A stretch of DNA of 64,000 bases from Halopiger djelfimassiliensis (GCF_000455365.1 NZ_HG315687.1:124001-188000), one strand, 5' to 3'; positions 44,191 to 53,265 are shown, numbered from the stretch's first letter. Translations and numbers: made by a program. The notes: a model not told the origin generated them from the letters alone.

Positions 44191-44724
44191 ATGAACAGCC
44201 AGACCCTCCGCTTCGTCCACGACGACCGGCCGCCCGCGACCGACGGCGTCCGCGTGTTCGACTCGCTCACCCGGCCGTTTCTGGGGACCGAGTTCACCTT
44301 CCGGATCATCGGCAGTTCCCACTACATCAGCGCCCCGGCGTACGATTTCTACGAACTCTCCGCCTGTGGGCCGGTCCCGGGTGGCGGCTGTGAGGTGACG
44401 GCGATCCCGCTCGACCCGGCCCAGCCGTCGCGTCGTCTCGGGTTCGAGACCGACACATTGGGTTGCGAGACCGTCGTCGACCACCGGCCGCTGTCGGCGT
44501 TCCCTACCGACCGCCTCCGGTCCCGGCCCGACTCGTTCGACCTCGCGTACGCGTTCGACGGCAACCCCGAGGCCGTCACGACGATCGAAATCGGCGACGA
44601 CGGCTACGAGACGTACCACACCTATCCGGAGTTCGACCTCGCGCTGTACACGCGATCGGAATTCGTGATCGCCGATCCGACGGCGGACGACCGGACCGCT
44701 CGCGTTCCGGATTCGGTTCGATAG
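44191..44724 (+). CDS. small protein coupled to the spermidine-synthase-like gene (DUF2617-like)
   Basis: A 177-residue protein without signal or membrane helix, starting MNSQTLRFVHDDRPPATDGV. Strands such as FRIIGSSHYISAPAYDFYEL and TTIEIGDDGYETYHTYPEF suggest a beta-rich domain. It begins two bases after the membrane spermidine-synthase-like gene, so they are translated together. I suspect membership of DUF2617, a partner of spermidine-synthase homologues in bacteria, but could not check. Confidence 0.6.
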   Translation: MNSQTLRFVHDDRPPATDGVRVFDSLTRPFLGTEFTFRIIGSSHYISAPAYDFYELSACGPVPGGGCEVTAIPLDPAQPSRRLGFETDTLGCETVVDHRPLSAFPTDRLRSRPDSFDLAYAFDGNPEAVTTIEIGDDGYETYHTYPEFDLALYTRSEFVIADPTADDRTARVPDSVR

Positions 44725-44774
44725 TCGGAATGTCTTCTAAACGTATATGATGGTCGTTTTCGTAACGGCACGTA

Positions 44775-46925
44775 ATGTCCGACGAATCGGGGGGCGGTGA
44801 CGGGAGCAACACTGACGGTGAAACCGGGGACCGAGACACGGACGTCCTTCTCACGGCCGACGAGCCTGTGGACGTCGATCCGTCGATTCTGCACCTCTCG
44901 CCGGCCGAACGGGAGGCTCGCGGGATCACGGACGACGACGTCCGCGAGGCGTTTCGAGCGGTACTCGTCTCCGGAACCGACGAACAGAAAGACCTCCGCG
45001 GCGTCACCCTGCCATCCCTCTCGCTTGACCGAGCCACGATAACGAGCGCCGACCGAAACCCGGTCGATCTCAGCGGGGCAACCATCGAGGAACTCTCGCT
45101 CGAGTACTCCCGGGTTACGCTGCCGCTCGTGCTCGACGACGCGACGATCGGGGCGCTTCGATTGAGAGAGGCACACCTCGAATCAGCCCTGTCGTGTTCG
45201 GATGCGACGATCACCGGTCCCGTCGACTGCTTCGAGGCACGGTTCGATGACGACGTCCTGTTCGACGGGACGACCTTCGACGGGCCGGTCGACTGCGACG
45301 AAGCGACCTTCGACGACGACGTTCGCTTCGACGGTGCCACGTTCGACGACGCGGTTACGTTCCGCGCCGCGGAGTGTCACGGCGATTCGAATCACCTCGA
45401 GGACAACACGAGGTTTTCCGCGGCGACGTTTCGCGACGCCGTGAGCTTTCGCGAGACGGAGTTCGGCTTCACCCGGTTCGACGGCGTCACGTTCCACGGC
45501 GACGCCGTCTTTCAGGAGGCGACGTTCACCGGCGACGCGGAGTTCGAACGCGCTGACTTCGGCGCGCTCGCGGACTTCGACGAGGTCCGGTTCGGCGGCG
45601 ACACCGCGTTCGACGGGGCCGCGTTCCGGGGGCGAGCGGACTTCCGTGGGGTATCGTTTGCCGGCGGCGCACGGACGCTGGTCGACGACGCGAGTTTCGC
45701 CGACGCGACCTTTCACGAGGAGGCCACGTTCTACCACGCCTCGTTTCGGTACGTAACGTTTGCCACCGCCGAATTCCGCGCCGATGCACACTTCGAGTCC
45801 GCGAGGTTCGACGGCGACGCCGACTTCCCCGATGTTACGTTCGCCCGCGAGGTCGACTTCGACGAGACGCGGTTTCGCGGGGATGCCGACTTCTCGGGCG
45901 TCTCCTTCGACGGGCCGTGCGTGTTTCGCGGCTGCGAGTTCGAGGGCGGTTCGAACCACCTGCAAGACGACGTCTCCTTCGAGTGCGCCCGGTTCGCCGA
46001 CGACGTCGACTTTCACGACGCCGAGATCACGAGCGTGAACTTCGAGGGGACGGCCTTCGGCGGAACGGTCGATTTCAGCGGCTGCGTCGTCTCCGAACGG
46101 ATCGACATCAGGGCGCGGGGGATCGACGACGACGCGTTTGTAGACTTCTCCCGCGGGAAGATCCGCAGCGGCCGTATCGTTCAGCCCGCAGAGGGCTGGG
46201 TGCGCTACGACCTGACGCTTGCGAGCATCGGCGACGTCGATCTCGAGGCCGAGCGGGTCGACGACCGCAGACAGTTGCTCGATTACTTCCGGTTCTGTCG
46301 GACGGAGTTCGACGAGTTCGACGGCCACACGTTCGATTTCAGCGGCCACCGCGAGTATCTCGACCGAAACGGCTGGACGATCCACACCTTCGACGAACCC
46401 TCGGCTGTCGACCCCGAGTACGCCCTCGAGATGAGGCCGGAAGTCGTCGAGACGACCTACCTCAAGGCCAAACAGAGCGCACAGGACGTCGGCGACATGA
46501 AGATCGCCGGGGAGTTTCGCGTCAAGCGCCAACAGTACAGCCGGAAAAAGAGCCTCGGGGTCGTCCGCGACGCCGAGGCGGGGCTGTTGACCCGGACGAA
46601 GAACTTCGGCCGCGCGGTCGAGAACCTCTTTTTGGGGGTTACCTGTGGCCACGGGATGCGGCCCATGCGGATCGGCCTCGCGTTCGCCGTCGCGCCGCTG
46701 TTTTTCGCGATCCCGTACGCGTTCGGCGGGCCGCTGTTCGAAACCGGAGCCGAGGGCTTCTACGAGAACCTCTATTTCAGCTACATTAGCTACACGACGA
46801 TCGGGTACGGCGACATCGGCCCGCAGGGGCCGCTCGCCCGCCTGCTTGCCGGCTCCGAGGCGTATCTCAGTACGATCCTGTCGGCGCTGCTCGTGTACGC
46901 GCTCGTCAAACGCTCCGAACTGTAA
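44775..46925 (+). CDS. pentapeptide-repeat protein fused to a potassium channel pore
   Basis: A 716-residue fusion. From about 85 to 480 it is built of F-x-x-A-x-F type pentapeptide repeats (FDGTTFDGPVDCDEATFDDD; FRGRADFRGVSFAGGA), which fold as a right-handed quadrilateral beta-helix. After a basic-acidic helical linker come two transmembrane helices (about 627-650 and 690-712) flanking the pore loop YTTIGYGDIGPQG, with the selectivity filter TIGYGD at 675-680. I infer a K+ channel whose large cytoplasmic beta-helix regulates gating or binds a partner. Confidence 0.88.
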   Translation: MSDESGGGDGSNTDGETGDRDTDVLLTADEPVDVDPSILHLSPAEREARGITDDDVREAFRAVLVSGTDEQKDLRGVTLPSLSLDRATITSADRNPVDLSGATIEELSLEYSRVTLPLVLDDATIGALRLREAHLESALSCSDATITGPVDCFEARFDDDVLFDGTTFDGPVDCDEATFDDDVRFDGATFDDAVTFRAAECHGDSNHLEDNTRFSAATFRDAVSFRETEFGFTRFDGVTFHGDAVFQEATFTGDAEFERADFGALADFDEVRFGGDTAFDGAAFRGRADFRGVSFAGGARTLVDDASFADATFHEEATFYHASFRYVTFATAEFRADAHFESARFDGDADFPDVTFAREVDFDETRFRGDADFSGVSFDGPCVFRGCEFEGGSNHLQDDVSFECARFADDVDFHDAEITSVNFEGTAFGGTVDFSGCVVSERIDIRARGIDDDAFVDFSRGKIRSGRIVQPAEGWVRYDLTLASIGDVDLEAERVDDRRQLLDYFRFCRTEFDEFDGHTFDFSGHREYLDRNGWTIHTFDEPSAVDPEYALEMRPEVVETTYLKAKQSAQDVGDMKIAGEFRVKRQQYSRKKSLGVVRDAEAGLLTRTKNFGRAVENLFLGVTCGHGMRPMRIGLAFAVAPLFFAIPYAFGGPLFETGAEGFYENLYFSYISYTTIGYGDIGPQGPLARLLAGSEAYLSTILSALLVYALVKRSEL

Positions 46926-46977
46926 CCGACCGATCGCTGTCGGTGCGTATTTCTGCCGACGGCGACAACTCACACCG

Positions 46978-47220
46978 ATGAGTTCCGAGGAACCCGTCGA
47001 TCTCGAGGACGTCGGCGTCGATCCGAACGACTACGACGCACTCGAGGGCGCGGACGTACAGCTGCGAGTCAACGAACACGGCCTTCACATCGTCGACGAC
47101 CTCGAGACGGGCGTTTCCAGCCAGGGACAGGACCCCGAGGAAGCGATGGCGAACCTCGCGGAGGCGGTCGACTCCTACAGGGAGGCGACCGACGACGAGA
47201 CGGCCGACGATTGGTTGTAA
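46978..47220 (+). CDS. HicB-like small protein
   Basis: An 80-residue protein: VQLRVNEHGLHIVDDLETGVSSQGQDPEEAMANLAEAVDSY matches the partial RNase H-like fold of HicB antitoxins. No HicA toxin gene is beside it, so it is an orphan that may have another role. The start ATG is 53 bp after the channel gene. Confidence 0.72.
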   Translation: MSSEEPVDLEDVGVDPNDYDALEGADVQLRVNEHGLHIVDDLETGVSSQGQDPEEAMANLAEAVDSYREATDDETADDWL

Positions 47221-47279
47221 CTCCCTCCCTTCGTTCGACAGCCGGTGTGGTTATATGATGGGGGTGGATACGGGCAACT

Positions 47280-48455
47280 ATGACGGCTCGACGGGATCGC
47301 GTCGAAACGGTATTGCGGGCGATCGTTCACGAACTCAAGGTCGAGCGCGTGACGTTCATGGCCGGCAGCATCGCGTACAACGCCTTCCTCTCCCTGCTTC
47401 CGTTGCTGTTGCTCTTGCTTTCGATCATCAGTACCGTCGGGAACCGGACGCTCGAGGAAGGATTAGTTTCGATTACGCGCGCGGCGCTGACCCCCGGCGC
47501 GGCGGACGTACTCGTCGCGGAACTCCGGTCGGGATCGGCCGGGGCCTCGATCGTCGGTCTCGGCGCGCTCCTGTGGGGGGCGCTCCGTATCTTTCGGAGC
47601 CTCGATATGGCGTTCTCGGATATCTACGAGTCGCAGGCTGCGAACACGCTGCCAAACCAGATCCGTGATGGGATCATCGTACTGGTCTCGGTGACGGCCG
47701 TCGTCGGCCTCGTTGCCGCCGTCGAAACGCTCGCGCCGGGTGGACTCGGCGGAGCCGGCGGGGTCGTCGGCTGGGTCGTCCAGCGAGTCCTGCTCGTCGT
47801 TGCCGCAGGGGCGGCGTTGCTGCCGATGTACTACCTCTTTCCGGACGAGGAGGACATGGCCGTCGTGGAGGCGCTTCCGGGCGTGGCCGTCACCGCTGTC
47901 GGTCTCGTCGCCGCGGAATCGCTGTTTCGCCTGTACATTCAGTACAGCTCCACGAACGCCGAGAACAGCCTGCTCGCCGGTATCATCGTCCTGATGACGT
48001 GGTTGTACGTCAGCGGTCTCGTCATCCTCGTCGGCGCGGCCGTCAACGCCGTGCTCTCGAACCGAAGCGAGGACGTTTCGATCCAGCCGGTGATCGGTGG
48101 CGTTCCCGTCGACGAGGGCGACGAGCACGCCGACGCGACCCCAGCGGACGGGATCGAGGTGAGCGGCGGCGATCCCACGGATCCCGTTCGGGCGATCGAC
48201 GACCTTCGCGAACGCCTGCCGACGGCGACCGACGTTCGGATCGTCGTTGACGGGAAGGCCGTCGCGGTGCCGCCGCCGGACCGGATCGACGCCGACCGCG
48301 AGACGTCACCGATCCCGTTCGTCAACGACACCGTTGGCGTCGATCTGTCCTGGAACGTGCCGGACCGCGACCCCGATTCCGACGACGAGCAGCGAGCCGA
48401 ACCGGCGGCCGACGAACGCGACTCGCAGGCTCCAACTTTACGCACGCAGTCGTAG
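47280..48455 (+). CDS. YihY/BrkB family membrane protein
   Basis: A 391-residue protein. The first 270 residues hold six hydrophobic helices in the YihY order, with VTFMAGSIAYNAFLSLLPLL at the first, SIVGLGALLWGALRIFRSLD, and LIVLMTWLYVSGLVILVGAAVNA-type last segment (W-x-Y-x-S-G). The C-terminal 120 residues are acidic and disordered and extend into the cytoplasm. The family is often called a transporter, but its substrate is unsettled. The next gene starts 11 bp downstream. Confidence 0.88.
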   Translation: MTARRDRVETVLRAIVHELKVERVTFMAGSIAYNAFLSLLPLLLLLLSIISTVGNRTLEEGLVSITRAALTPGAADVLVAELRSGSAGASIVGLGALLWGALRIFRSLDMAFSDIYESQAANTLPNQIRDGIIVLVSVTAVVGLVAAVETLAPGGLGGAGGVVGWVVQRVLLVVAAGAALLPMYYLFPDEEDMAVVEALPGVAVTAVGLVAAESLFRLYIQYSSTNAENSLLAGIIVLMTWLYVSGLVILVGAAVNAVLSNRSEDVSIQPVIGGVPVDEGDEHADATPADGIEVSGGDPTDPVRAIDDLRERLPTATDVRIVVDGKAVAVPPPDRIDADRETSPIPFVNDTVGVDLSWNVPDRDPDSDDEQRAEPAADERDSQAPTLRTQS

Positions 48456-48465
48456 TCCGGCGCGT

Positions 48466-49899
48466 ATGCCGGAGTACGACGTCGTCGTCATCGGGGGTGG
48501 ATCGGGCAGTCAGGTCGCGACCGCGGCCGCGGACCGCGGTCTCGAGGCGGCCGTGATCGAACGCGGTCCCCTCGGGGGTGCCTGTGTTACGCGTGGCTGT
48601 GTCCCGTCGAAGGCGCTTATCCACCGGGCCGACGTCGTCGACGAGGTGCGACGCGCCGAGGCGTTCGGCGTCGCGGCCGAGGTGACGGGCGTCGACTACG
48701 ACGGGATCACGACCGCGATCCGCGAGACCGTCTTCCGGAAAGCGAATCGGCAGGAAGCGAACCTGCGGGAGGGCGACCACACGACGCTGTACGCAGGTGA
48801 GGCCCGGTTCGTCGACGAGCGGACGCTCGTGGTCGATCCGAACGATGGCGGCGACGACATCCGGGTTCGCGGCGACGCCGTCGTCATCGCAGCCGGCAGC
48901 CGTCCCGTGATCCCGCCGATCGACGGCATCGAGGACGTCTCGGTTCTCACCAGCGACGACGCGCTCTTTCTCGAGGAGCGACCCGACGACCTCGTCGTCG
49001 TCGGCGGCGGTTACATCGGGACCGAGCTGGGCTATTTCTTCGGCGCGCTCGGCACCGACGTGTCGATCGTCGGCCGCAGCGACCGGCTGGTGCCACGGGA
49101 GGACACTGACGTAAGCGAGGTCGTGACCGCCTCGCTCGAGCGCTATTGCGACGTCTACACCGGCTACGAGGCCACCGAAGTCGAGCAGGGAGACGGGGAT
49201 ATCACAGTCACGGCGGCCTCGACCGACGGAACCGACGACGCGGTCGATCTCGTCGCCGACGATCTCCTGCTGGCGACCGGCCGCCGTCCGAACACCGACG
49301 CCCTGAACCTCGAGGCGGCCGGCGTCGAGACCGACGACGAGGGGGCCGTCGAAACCGACGCAACCCTCGAGACGACCGCCGACGGCGTCTGGGCGCTCGG
49401 CGACGTCCTCGGCGACCAGCCGTTCAAGCACGCCGCCGACGACGAGGCCGTCGTCGTCTCGGCGAACGTCCTCGACGGGGTGGGGCGAACAGTCGACTAC
49501 GAGGCGATGCCTCACGCGATTTTCACCAACCCACGGGTCGCGAGCGTCGGCCGGACCGAACGCGAGCTCGAGGACGAGGGCCGGGAGTACGAGGCCGTGA
49601 CGGTGCCCTACGGGGCCGCGCCGCTGGGGATGATTCTGGAGGCCGACGACGGGTTCGTGAAGGCGATCGCCACACCTGACGGCGAGATCCGTGGCTGTCA
49701 CATCGTCGGCCCGCAGGCCGAACTGCTGATCCACGAGGTCGTCGTCGCGCTGGACAGCGCCGAGGGGACCGTCGACGACGTGGCGAAGCCGGTCCACGTC
49801 CATCCGGCGCTGAACGAAGTCGTCTACGCGGCCTTCGACGAACTCTCGGACAAACCGTACTCGACGGCCCCCGACTGGCGGGACGTAAGCGACGGGTAA
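48466..49899 (+). CDS. FAD-dependent disulfide oxidoreductase (dihydrolipoamide dehydrogenase/mercuric reductase type)
   Basis: A 477-residue class I flavin disulfide reductase. YDVVVIGGGSGSQVATAAAD binds FAD, GGACVTRGCVPSKALIH has the redox pair Cys40 and Cys45, VVVGGGYIGTELGYFFGALG binds NAD(P), and GVWALGDVLGD is the second FAD motif. HPALNE near the end supplies the His446-Glu451 pair. There is no 2-oxoacid dehydrogenase operon nearby and no extra Cys pair for mercury, so I cannot pick the substrate. Confidence 0.9.
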   Translation: MPEYDVVVIGGGSGSQVATAAADRGLEAAVIERGPLGGACVTRGCVPSKALIHRADVVDEVRRAEAFGVAAEVTGVDYDGITTAIRETVFRKANRQEANLREGDHTTLYAGEARFVDERTLVVDPNDGGDDIRVRGDAVVIAAGSRPVIPPIDGIEDVSVLTSDDALFLEERPDDLVVVGGGYIGTELGYFFGALGTDVSIVGRSDRLVPREDTDVSEVVTASLERYCDVYTGYEATEVEQGDGDITVTAASTDGTDDAVDLVADDLLLATGRRPNTDALNLEAAGVETDDEGAVETDATLETTADGVWALGDVLGDQPFKHAADDEAVVVSANVLDGVGRTVDYEAMPHAIFTNPRVASVGRTERELEDEGREYEAVTVPYGAAPLGMILEADDGFVKAIATPDGEIRGCHIVGPQAELLIHEVVVALDSAEGTVDDVAKPVHVHPALNEVVYAAFDELSDKPYSTAPDWRDVSDG

Positions 49900-49915
49900 C
49901 GGGGCGACGAGCGAG

Positions 49916-50659
49916 TTACGCCGACCGCTCGACGATCGTAACCGTCGTCGTCTGCCGCTGGAACCCGGTATCGAAGACGGCCGTTCGGTCGCCCGACTCC
50001 ACGTCGGAACCGATCGTCGCGTGGGTCGTATAGCCGGCGAGCGTGTCGCCGTCGATCCGCTCCGAGAACACCTTCGGCGGCGCGCCCGGGACCTCGAAGA
50101 CGCCCTTGAACGGCCCCGGACCACCCTCGTTCCGGACCCGAACGTCGACCGTCGCGATCGTCCCTGGTCGAACCTCGGCGTCGGCGTCGAACGAGACGCT
50201 CGTGAGACGAGGGGGATTCGACAGGCGATCGAGGACGTCCCGATAGACCGGATGCGATTCACCGCCGACCAGCACTGTGGCGCTCTCGGCCGCTACGTTC
50301 AGCGGTACCTCGAATCCCACGTCGAGCCGGCCGTCCGCCGTCGCGGTGAACGAACTGGCGTACTCGGTCCCGTCCAGCCGAAGGGCCACGTCGCTCGCAT
50401 CGCTCGTCGGTGCGCCGAACGTGACGACGACGTACTGCCGGTCCTCGGTCGCCAGGATCTCGGGTCGTCGCCCGTCGCGCGGTCGTACGTACTGGAGCAT
50501 CGCGGAAATCCCCGCTATCTCCGCCGACGCGGTTTCGCCGGGGCGGTCTCCGGTCTCGCTCGACGGCGACCCCTCGGAGCGAGAGGACGAACAGCCCGCG
50601 AGCGCGCTCGCGCCGGCGGTCGCGAGGAGAACCCGACGCCGGTCGACGACTGCGTTCAT
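49916..50659 (-). CDS. haloarchaeal lipoprotein
   Basis: A 247-residue secreted protein. VDRRRVLLATAGASALAGC has twin arginines and a lipobox. After an acidic Ser/Glu linker, the mature part shows two beta-sandwich-like domains (DVALRLDGTEYASSFTATAD; TIATVDVRVRNEGGPGPFKG), the second resembling a CARDB/immunoglobulin-like fold. A longer frame exists upstream, but the signal peptide fixes the start at 50659. It is convergent with the flavoprotein gene. Confidence 0.75.
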   Translation of the reverse strand: MNAVVDRRRVLLATAGASALAGCSSSRSEGSPSSETGDRPGETASAEIAGISAMLQYVRPRDGRRPEILATEDRQYVVVTFGAPTSDASDVALRLDGTEYASSFTATADGRLDVGFEVPLNVAAESATVLVGGESHPVYRDVLDRLSNPPRLTSVSFDADAEVRPGTIATVDVRVRNEGGPGPFKGVFEVPGAPPKVFSERIDGDTLAGYTTHATIGSDVESGDRTAVFDTGFQRQTTTVTIVERSA

Positions 50660-50742
50660 AGGCCACGATTCGTATCGGCGAGCATCAATGTACGGGGTCG
50701 GACGGGATAGCGGCCCGCCAGTCGACAGCGCGCTGGAACGCG

Positions 50743-51540
50743 CTACGCGTCGACGGGCCCGTGTTCTACCTCGCCCTCGTGGGCGAGCCACTCCGTGAGG
50801 CTCCCCTCGTAGACGTTGACGTCGTCGTAGCCCAGCGCGTCGAGCACGACGTAGGTGTGGCTGATCCGGCGAGCGGTGTTACAGTAAAGGACGACCTCGC
50901 GGTCCGGCGTAATGCCGTACTCGGCCAGCAGCGTCTCGAGCTCGTCGGCCGGCTTTAACCGACGGCTCTCCTCGTCGACGACGTCGCGCCAGTCGAACCG
51001 AACCGCGCCGGGAAGGCGCGCCTCCTCGAACTCGTCCCGTTCGCGCGTATCCACGACGACGGCGTCGCGCTCGAGGGCTGCCTCGACGGTTTCGCGGTCG
51101 ATCAGCGGACTCTCGTCCGGGGACAGCGGATCGGGATCGTACTCCGTCGACTCGACGGGCGGCGCTTCGGTCGCCGCCTCGTACGCGCGATTCCAGGCGC
51201 TGTAGTCGCCGTCGAGCAGTTTCACGTCCGCGTGGCCGTACTCGCGCGCGGTGAGTACGAACCGGGCGGCGAAGACGCCGTAGGTGTCGTCGTAGGCGAC
51301 GATCGTGTCCTCGGGGCTGATACCGGCCGCCGAGAGCAGGTCGGCGAAGGCCTCGGCGCCGGGGAGGGTCCCTCGGTCGACGTCGCTCTCGTCGCGGTAG
51401 CTCTCGAACGGGACGTTCACGGCACCGGGAACGTGCCCGATACCGTCGAACTCCCAGCCGTCCCTGACGTCGACGACCCGGACCTGCGGATCGTCGAGTC
51501 GCGCTGCGAGCCAGTCGGGGGCAACGACGGATTCGTCCAT
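50743..51540 (-). CDS. sulfurtransferase with two rhodanese domains
   Basis: A 265-residue tandem rhodanese. The N-terminal domain (VRVVDVRDGWEFDGIGHVPG) has AYDDTYGVFAARF where an active loop would be, without Cys, so it is structural. The C-terminal domain (VVVDTRERDEFEEARLPGAV) has LYCNTARRISHTYV, with the catalytic Cys in an atypical loop. It should move sulfane sulfur, for example from thiosulfate. It is transcribed divergently from a second rhodanese gene, from 283 bp away. Confidence 0.88.
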   Translation of the reverse strand: MDESVVAPDWLAARLDDPQVRVVDVRDGWEFDGIGHVPGAVNVPFESYRDESDVDRGTLPGAEAFADLLSAAGISPEDTIVAYDDTYGVFAARFVLTAREYGHADVKLLDGDYSAWNRAYEAATEAPPVESTEYDPDPLSPDESPLIDRETVEAALERDAVVVDTRERDEFEEARLPGAVRFDWRDVVDEESRRLKPADELETLLAEYGITPDREVVLYCNTARRISHTYVVLDALGYDDVNVYEGSLTEWLAHEGEVEHGPVDA

Positions 51541-51822
51541 CGTCCCCACGGTCACAGCGAAGCCCCGAGAACACATCGATCCCGGCAGGCTTCCCTCCGC
51601 TACCGAGATAGTGGCAATTATTACCCATTTCAGGCCGGGTGGGTGCCAGTTTCGGCCCGTCGTTCGTCGGGGTTTCGTGGGATGCGACGCTAGCCGTCGG
51701 CTCCGGCCCGCGACCGCGAGCCGCCGCTCGAGGAACCGGCAACTGTCTCCGGCACGGTCGACCCCCGTCCGAAATTGTCCGCTTCGGGAGACACTATGTC
51801 CCCGGGGTACGATGGGCCGTAT

Positions 51823-52686
51823 ATGGCAACCGACTACGCCAAAGACGTACTCGTGTCCGCCGACTGGGTCGAGGACCGACTCGACGAGTTCCAGGCCGAC
51901 GACGCTGCCCTCCGACTGGTGGAGGTCGACGTCGACACGGAGGCCTACGAAGAAGCGCACGCGCCCGGCGCGATCGGATTCAACTGGGAGACACAGTTGC
52001 AGGACCAGACCCAGCGGGACATCCTCGAGAAGGACGACTTCGAGGAACTGCTCGGCAGTCACGGCATCAGCGAGGACGATACCGTCGTCCTCTACGGTGA
52101 CAACTCCAACTGGTTCGCCGCCTACGCCTACTGGCAGTTCAAGTACTACGGCCACGACGACGTGAAACTGCTCGACGGCGGCCGGGAGTACTGGCTCGAG
52201 AACGGGTATCCGACGACCGACGAGCAGCCCGACTTCTCCGAGACCGAGTACGACGCCGCCGGCCCGCGGGAGAACATCCGCGCCTACCGCGAGGACGTCG
52301 AGAAGGCGATCGAACGCGGTGTACCGCTGGTCGACGTCCGCTCGCCGGAGGAGTACCGCGGCGAGGTGCTCGCCCCGCCGGGACTGCAGGAGACCGCCCA
52401 GCGTGGCGGCCACATCCCCGGTGCGAAGAACATCTCGTGGGCCGCCGTCACCAACGACGACGGCACGTTCAAAGATCCCGACGAACTCGAGGAACTCTAC
52501 GCCGAGGAGGGAATCACTGGCGAGGAGACGACCGTCGCCTACTGCCGCATCGGCGAACGGTCGTCGGTCGCGTGGTTTGCCCTGCACGAACTGCTCGGCT
52601 ACGAGGACGCCGTCAACTACGACGGTTCCTGGACCGAGTGGGGCAACTTGGTCAGCGCCCCGATCGAGAAGGGCGAGGCCGAGTGA
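51823..52686 (+). CDS. sulfurtransferase with two rhodanese domains, canonical active loop
   Basis: A 287-residue tandem rhodanese starting MATDYAKDVLVSADWVEDRL. The N-terminal domain has LYGDNSNWFAAYAYW in place of the loop. The C-terminal domain has VPLVDVRSPEEYRGEVLAPP and the canonical CRIGERSSVAW active loop, typical of thiosulfate sulfurtransferases. In-frame ATGs exist at 51796 and 51823. I choose the latter because the fold begins there. The last codons (EKGEAE) are echoed in a 71-bp tandem array that starts inside the gene end. Confidence 0.9.
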   Translation: MATDYAKDVLVSADWVEDRLDEFQADDAALRLVEVDVDTEAYEEAHAPGAIGFNWETQLQDQTQRDILEKDDFEELLGSHGISEDDTVVLYGDNSNWFAAYAYWQFKYYGHDDVKLLDGGREYWLENGYPTTDEQPDFSETEYDAAGPRENIRAYREDVEKAIERGVPLVDVRSPEEYRGEVLAPPGLQETAQRGGHIPGAKNISWAAVTNDDGTFKDPDELEELYAEEGITGEETTVAYCRIGERSSVAWFALHELLGYEDAVNYDGSWTEWGNLVSAPIEKGEAE

Positions 52687-52832
52687 ACGTAGTGAGCGAA
52701 GCCTCGAATCGGAACGGGGAGCGCAAGCGACCCGTGGAGAAGGGCGAGGCGGACGACTGAGGGAAGTGAACGAGTCCGTCTCGTAGCGAAGCGGGGAGCG
52801 ACCCGTGGAGCAGGGCGAGGCGGACGACTGAG
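52662..52832 (+). repeat. 71-bp tandem repeat beginning in the tail of the rhodanese gene
   Basis: GGGCGAGGC recurs at 52671, 52742 and 52813, exactly 71 bp apart. Units two (52727-52761) and three (52798-52832) match in 34 of 35 positions. Unit one is the end of the rhodanese gene and shares a 14-bp core with them. Otherwise 52687-52989 holds no gene. Confidence 0.88.
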
Positions 52833-52989
52833 TATAACGAAGGAACTCTCGTATTCCGTTCGGCGCTCTCGAGCAGGGTAGCGCGGCTCGTAGCCGCAAA
52901 CGAGCGACGGAACGGGCGATCGATGGGTGGCCCGTCCACCGCGGTCCCGAACGGAATTGCTTTTCAATTCGATGTCGTAATTCGAACCG

Positions 52990-53202
52990 ATGGACGATGA
53001 AACCGAATCGTGGATCGCCAGTCGGAAAACGACGAACATGCTGCTCGCGTTCGGAATCGTCGTCCTCGCCGCGGGCTTCGTCAGCGTCGGTGATATCGGC
53101 CCCGCCTCGATACGATTCGTTTCGGAGACGCTCCTCGTTTTGATCCTCGTCGGTGCGTTACTGCTCGTCCTCGGGTACTTGATGCACTCCGACGGTGACT
53201 GA
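52990..53202 (+). CDS. small two-helix membrane protein
   Basis: A 70-residue protein: a polar, acidic N-terminus (MDDETESWIASRKTTN), then MLLAFGIVVLAAGFVSVG and LLVLILVGALLLVLGYL as two membrane helices, then a short acidic tail. The start lies 14 bases after an AT-rich stretch containing TTTTCAATTC. The function is unknown. Confidence 0.6.
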   Translation: MDDETESWIASRKTTNMLLAFGIVVLAAGFVSVGDIGPASIRFVSETLLVLILVGALLLVLGYLMHSDGD

Positions 53203-53265
53203 CTCGAGGCGACAACTGGTCACGTAGACGATACTCCTAACTCCCGTCCGCTCGAATGCCCGCCT

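Noticed and set aside
52684-52835. CRISPR-like array at the 71-bp repeats
   Set aside because: Units are contiguous direct repeats without unique spacers of constant size, there are only two to three of them, and there are no cas genes.
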